A stretch of 8,737 nucleotides of DNA from Pseudomonadota bacterium (GTDB taxonomy: Bacteria > Pseudomonadota > Alphaproteobacteria > Rhizobiales > Devosiaceae). This document shows, piece by piece, positions 6,685 to 8,737 of the stretch (position 1 is the stretch's first letter; the number at the start of each line of letters is the position of its first letter). The DNA is taken from positions 1 to 8,737 of the forward strand of contig JAEYTN010000299.1 in the NCBI GenBank assembly GCA_023433985.1, in the 5' to 3' direction. The notes under the pieces are model-generated. The model was not told the DNA's origin. It did no database searches and worked only from the letters and a program-made list of their open reading frames with translations. A program made the translations under genes and the position numbers.

Positions 6685-7428
6685 TTACGTCCCGACCTCG
6701 CCGTCCAGGCTGCTCGCCTCCAGCAGTTCATTAGCGACGCCCGAGATATGTTGCCACATGGCTTTGTAGGCCGCATCGGGGTTGCGGGCCTTGAGGGCGG
6801 CGAGGATGCCGTAGTGGTGGCCGATCCAGATCGGCTGCACGTCGGCCTTGTAGATGCGGTGGTGGATCGCTTTCCACATGCGCGAGGATTCCTGCTGCGT
6901 CCACAGCGCATCCACCATCGAGATGATCACCGCATTGCCGGTCATCCCGGCTACGGTGCGGTGGAACTCGCGGTCGGCCGGGTCGCGCCCGTCCTTGGGC
7001 AGCGGCCCCAGTTGCATGGCGGCGATGGATTCCTCGAGCTGCAGGTAGTCGTAGCTCGTCGCCCGCGTCGCCGCGATCGATGCGGCGCTCGCCTCCACCG
7101 CCATGCGCGCCTCGAGGATTTCGAACGGTCCCGCGCCCACGTCGGTGTTGATGGTGTCGAAATTGATGAGGTTGGTCGGGTTGGGCAGCACCATGATGCC
7201 CGCCCGGCCCCGCACCTCGACGATGCCGCGCATCTCGAGCGCAATCACCGCCTCGCGCACCGACGGCCGGCTTACGCCCAGCTCGTCGGCCAGCTCACGC
7301 TCCGATGGCAGCCGCCAGTTGGGGTCGTGGCTGTTCTCCTCGATCAGCCGGGCGATCCGGCGCGCCACCACCTGGTAGAACCGCTTCCCCCGGAGCAGCC
7401 GCGCGTCGGTGTTAGGTTCCTGCTCCAA
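6685..7428 (-). CDS. GntR-family transcriptional regulator, FadR subfamily (FCD domain), TTG start
   Basis: This 247-residue DNA-binding protein has the winged helix-turn-helix at about 16-80, with LPSERELADELGVSRPSVREAVIAL (40-64) as the GntR signature. The C-terminal FCD ligand domain follows from about 100. Its metal-site residues appear to be Asp152 and His156 (ADREFH), His205 (HHYGIL) and His227 (MWQHI). FadR-subfamily members usually sense carboxylic or sugar acids, which hints that the block handles an acid. The start is TTG at 7428: an in-frame TGA lies five codons upstream, there is no ATG until residue 66, and GAGGCAGG (7435-7442) sits 6 nt before it. It lies between the two dehydrogenase/VOC pairs, after a 102-bp gap that holds a dyad, and probably controls the block including itself. 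Confidence 0.94.
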   Translation of the reverse strand: MEQEPNTDARLLRGKRFYQVVARRIARLIEENSHDPNWRLPSERELADELGVSRPSVREAVIALEMRGIVEVRGRAGIMVLPNPTNLINFDTINTDVGAGPFEILEARMAVEASAASIAATRATSYDYLQLEESIAAMQLGPLPKDGRDPADREFHRTVAGMTGNAVIISMVDALWTQQESSRMWKAIHHRIYKADVQPIWIGHHYGILAALKARNPDAAYKAMWQHISGVANELLEASSLDGEVGT

Positions 7429-7442
7429 GATCGACCTGCCTC
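7429..7442 (-). promoter_or_regulatory. ribosome binding site that sets the TTG start of the GntR gene
   Basis: The minus strand reads GAGGCAGG (7442-7435), TCGATC, then TTG at 7428. With the in-frame TGA just upstream and no nearby ATG in frame, this site makes TTG the only good start. Confidence 0.6.
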
Positions 7443-7468
7443 ATTCCGGCCGCGCCGCACGGCCTCGC

Positions 7469-7482
7469 TGTGGCCTACCACA
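7469..7482 (-). promoter_or_regulatory. candidate GntR/FadR operator dyad
   Basis: TGTGG and CCACA form perfect 5-bp arms around a 4-bp spacer (CCTA), 40 bp before the GntR start in the only sizeable gap of this block. FadR-type regulators often bind short dyads with TGG/CCA halves (TGGTnnnACCA-like). The arms are short and could arise by chance in G+C-rich DNA, so this is a tentative call. No clear -10/-35 pair was found near it. Confidence 0.35.
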
Positions 7483-7510
7483 AGGGCTCGCCGGTGGGGA
7501 ACGGACATAC

Positions 7511-7531
7511 CGCCCCACGGGCACGGGGGCG
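7511..7531 (-). terminator. weak stem-loop just after the second VOC gene
   Basis: CGCCCC (7511-7516) and GGGGCG (7526-7531) are perfect 6-bp arms around a 9-nt loop, directly against the VOC stop codon (7532-7534). There is no T-run after it on the minus strand, so at best it is a Rho-independent terminator remnant, an mRNA 3' end stabiliser, or chance. Confidence 0.3.
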
Positions 7532-7939
7532 TCAGGTGTTGCGCTGCGCCAGCTCGATGATGATCCCGTCCGGGTCGAGCACGAAGGCCACCCGGGCGAC
7601 GATCTCCTTGTTGAGCGCGTCCCGCGGCTGCTCGTAGGGCGTCACGCCGGCTTCCATCATCTTCTGGTACGTCTCTTCGATGTTCTCGAAGGCGAAGGTC
7701 AGGTGCCGCACCCCCGCCTCGTCGTTGGGCAGCTGCCGCGCCGGCCCCTTAACGCTCGGCGAGGGGCAGATGAGTTCGAGCTGCCCGTTGCCCGTATCCA
7801 TGAACGCGAGCTCGCCGTTGCCGCGCGGCATCGCCTTGCGCAGCAGCAGCTTCATCCCCATCAGGTCGCGGTAGAAGGCGACGCTCCTGTCGAGGTCGCT
7901 GACCGCCATGCCGATATGCTCAAAACCCTGCAGCATCAT
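7532..7939 (-). CDS. VOC (glyoxalase/bleomycin-resistance fold) enzyme, second of two
   Basis: This protein of 135 residues (134 if the second Met is used) shows the VOC fold with all four metal ligands: His8 (HIGM), Glu55 (LELI), His79 (HLTF) and Glu129 (IIEL), and the DPDG turn at 122-125. Two ATGs stand side by side at 7939 and 7936; AGGGAG (7943-7948) is 3 nt from the first and 6 nt from the second, so the second may be the real start. This Shine-Dalgarno overlaps the TAA stop of the preceding dehydrogenase gene (gap 8 bp), a sign of coupling. The length matches glyoxalase I and methylmalonyl-CoA epimerase types, but the neighbours favour a step on a sugar or sugar-acid intermediate. It is a paralogue of the VOC enzyme at 6288-6683, differing mainly in the middle third, so the two probably act on related but different molecules. 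Confidence 0.93.
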   Translation of the reverse strand: MMLQGFEHIGMAVSDLDRSVAFYRDLMGMKLLLRKAMPRGNGELAFMDTGNGQLELICPSPSVKGPARQLPNDEAGVRHLTFAFENIEETYQKMMEAGVTPYEQPRDALNKEIVARVAFVLDPDGIIIELAQRNT

Positions 7940-7947
7940 CTTCTCCC

Positions 7948-8737
7948 TTATAGCTTGACCGTCTTGCCGGTGCGCGCGGACTCGTAGATCGCGAGCACCA
8001 GCCCCATCGAGGCGCGCGAGCCCGCCGCGTCCACCAGCGTCGGCGAGGTGTAGGCGTCGTCACGCACCCAGCGCGCCATGTCCTGGAACACGTTGATCGC
8101 CGGCGGCGTGACCTGCCGCGGCAGCTCCGCCCCGCCATCGATATGCAGCATCGTCAGCGCCTCGTCGTCGATGCGCCCGCTGCCCTTGTCGCCGTTGATC
8201 TCGATCCGCCGCACCGTACCGCCGCCATAGCGCCCGCCCGGCTTCGGATTGTGGAAGGTCGTCGTCGCGATGAACGTGCCGAGCGCGCCCGATCGGAACT
8301 TCACCAGCACCACGGCGGTGTCCTCGGACTCGATCTTCGAGGCGAACGCCCCCGCCTCGGCGGTGACGCTTTCCACCTCGCCCATCAGCCAGACCATCTG
8401 GTCCAGCGTATGGATCCCCTGGTTGATCACCGTACCGCCGCCACCCGTCGCCCAGCGCGAGCGCCAGCCGCCATTGAGCTCGTAGTACCATTGCGGCCGG
8501 AAGAGCTTCTCGGTGAACTCCCCGAGGATCATCCGGCCCAGCCCGCCATCGTGCACCGCCCGGTAGAGCGCGTAGTTGGCCGGCTCGTAGCGGACCACGT
8601 ATTCGGTCGCGAGCTTCACCCGGTTGCGCTCCGCCGCCGCGATCATCGCATCGATCCGCTCGAGCGTGGTTTCGATCGGCTTGGTGACGATCAGGTGCTT
8701 GCCCGCCTCCGCCGCCTCGATGGCGATGTCCCGGTGC
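7948..8737 (-). CDS. Gfo/Idh/MocA-family NAD(P)-dependent oxidoreductase (second of two), 5' end cut by window edge
   Basis: The frame runs from the TAA at 7948 to the right edge without a stop, giving about 262 residues; the nucleotide-binding start is missing. An internal ATG at 8646 is not the real start, because the sequence before it reads HRDIAIEAAEAGKHLIVTKP, the family's conserved second half of the Rossmann domain. The catalytic motif is TKP rather than EKP, keeping the Lys. Further on come GEFTEKLFRPQWYY and TGGGGTVINQGIHTLDQMVW, whose His and Asp match the catalytic pair of the C-terminal domain. The enzyme should oxidise a sugar-type hydroxyl. It differs much from the dehydrogenase at 5199-6278, so the pair is not a recent duplication. 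The VOC gene follows after 8 bp with its Shine-Dalgarno on the stop codon. Confidence 0.93.
   Translation of the reverse strand, partial: HRDIAIEAAEAGKHLIVTKPIETTLERIDAMIAAAERNRVKLATEYVVRYEPANYALYRAVHDGGLGRMILGEFTEKLFRPQWYYELNGGWRSRWATGGGGTVINQGIHTLDQMVWLMGEVESVTAEAGAFASKIESEDTAVVLVKFRSGALGTFIATTTFHNPKPGGRYGGGTVRRIEINGDKGSGRIDDEALTMLHIDGGAELPRQVTPPAINVFQDMARWVRDDAYTSPTLVDAAGSRASMGLVLAIYESARTGKTVKL

Noticed and set aside
6684..6911. N-terminal extension of the first VOC enzyme
   Set aside because: The 76 extra residues are a frame-shadow of the GntR gene; the VOC fold starts right at the ATG at 6683.
7948..8646. Taking the ATG at 8646 as the start of the second dehydrogenase
   Set aside because: In-frame conserved family sequence (AGKHLIVTKP) continues upstream to the window edge, so the gene is truncated by the window and not by a late start.

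Overview
The window is a G+C-rich (about two-thirds by eye) stretch of bacterial DNA. All ten genes lie on the minus strand, with gaps of about 1-100 bp or small overlaps. The gene families, the Shine-Dalgarno sites and the catabolic-cluster style fit an alphaproteobacterium of the Hyphomicrobiales (Devosia- or Rhizobium-like). That placement is inferred from style and gene content only; the window has no rRNA or other marker. No mobile element, CRISPR array, tRNA or rRNA was recognised, and no stretch over 300 bp lacks a gene.

Reading in the direction of transcription (right to left), the first block (8737 to 6278) is a probable operon. It holds a Gfo/Idh/MocA dehydrogenase with its start cut off by the window edge, a VOC (glyoxalase-fold) enzyme, a FadR-type GntR regulator, a second VOC enzyme and a second Gfo/Idh/MocA dehydrogenase. 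The two dehydrogenase/VOC pairs flank the regulator almost symmetrically. A 102-bp gap before the regulator carries a short dyad that may be its operator, and a small stem-loop.

A 93-bp gap (5106-5198) separates this from the second block. The gap holds the clearest regulatory site in the window: a perfect 9+9 bp A+T-rich inverted repeat at 5121-5145, next to the ribosome binding site of a LacI-family regulator. The second block (5105 to 1) is a classic carbohydrate-uptake operon: LacI regulator, periplasmic sugar-binding protein (with a Tat-like signal peptide), two inner-membrane permeases, then an ADP-ribosylglycohydrolase-family enzyme whose 3' end is cut off. A strong 12-bp G+C stem-loop sits between the binding-protein and permease genes, where it could keep binding-protein mRNA in excess. 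No ABC ATPase is in the window.

Together the genes look like an import-and-degrade locus for a carbohydrate or sugar-acid-like compound. The ABC system imports it, the ADP-ribosylglycohydrolase-like enzyme may cleave an N- or O-glycosidic bond, and the two NAD(P)-dependent dehydrogenases with their VOC partners would oxidise and rearrange the product, under LacI and GntR control. The substrate cannot be read from the sequence. The members are known families; the paired dehydrogenase/VOC arrangement and the place of the ADP-ribosylglycohydrolase are the parts most worth following up.
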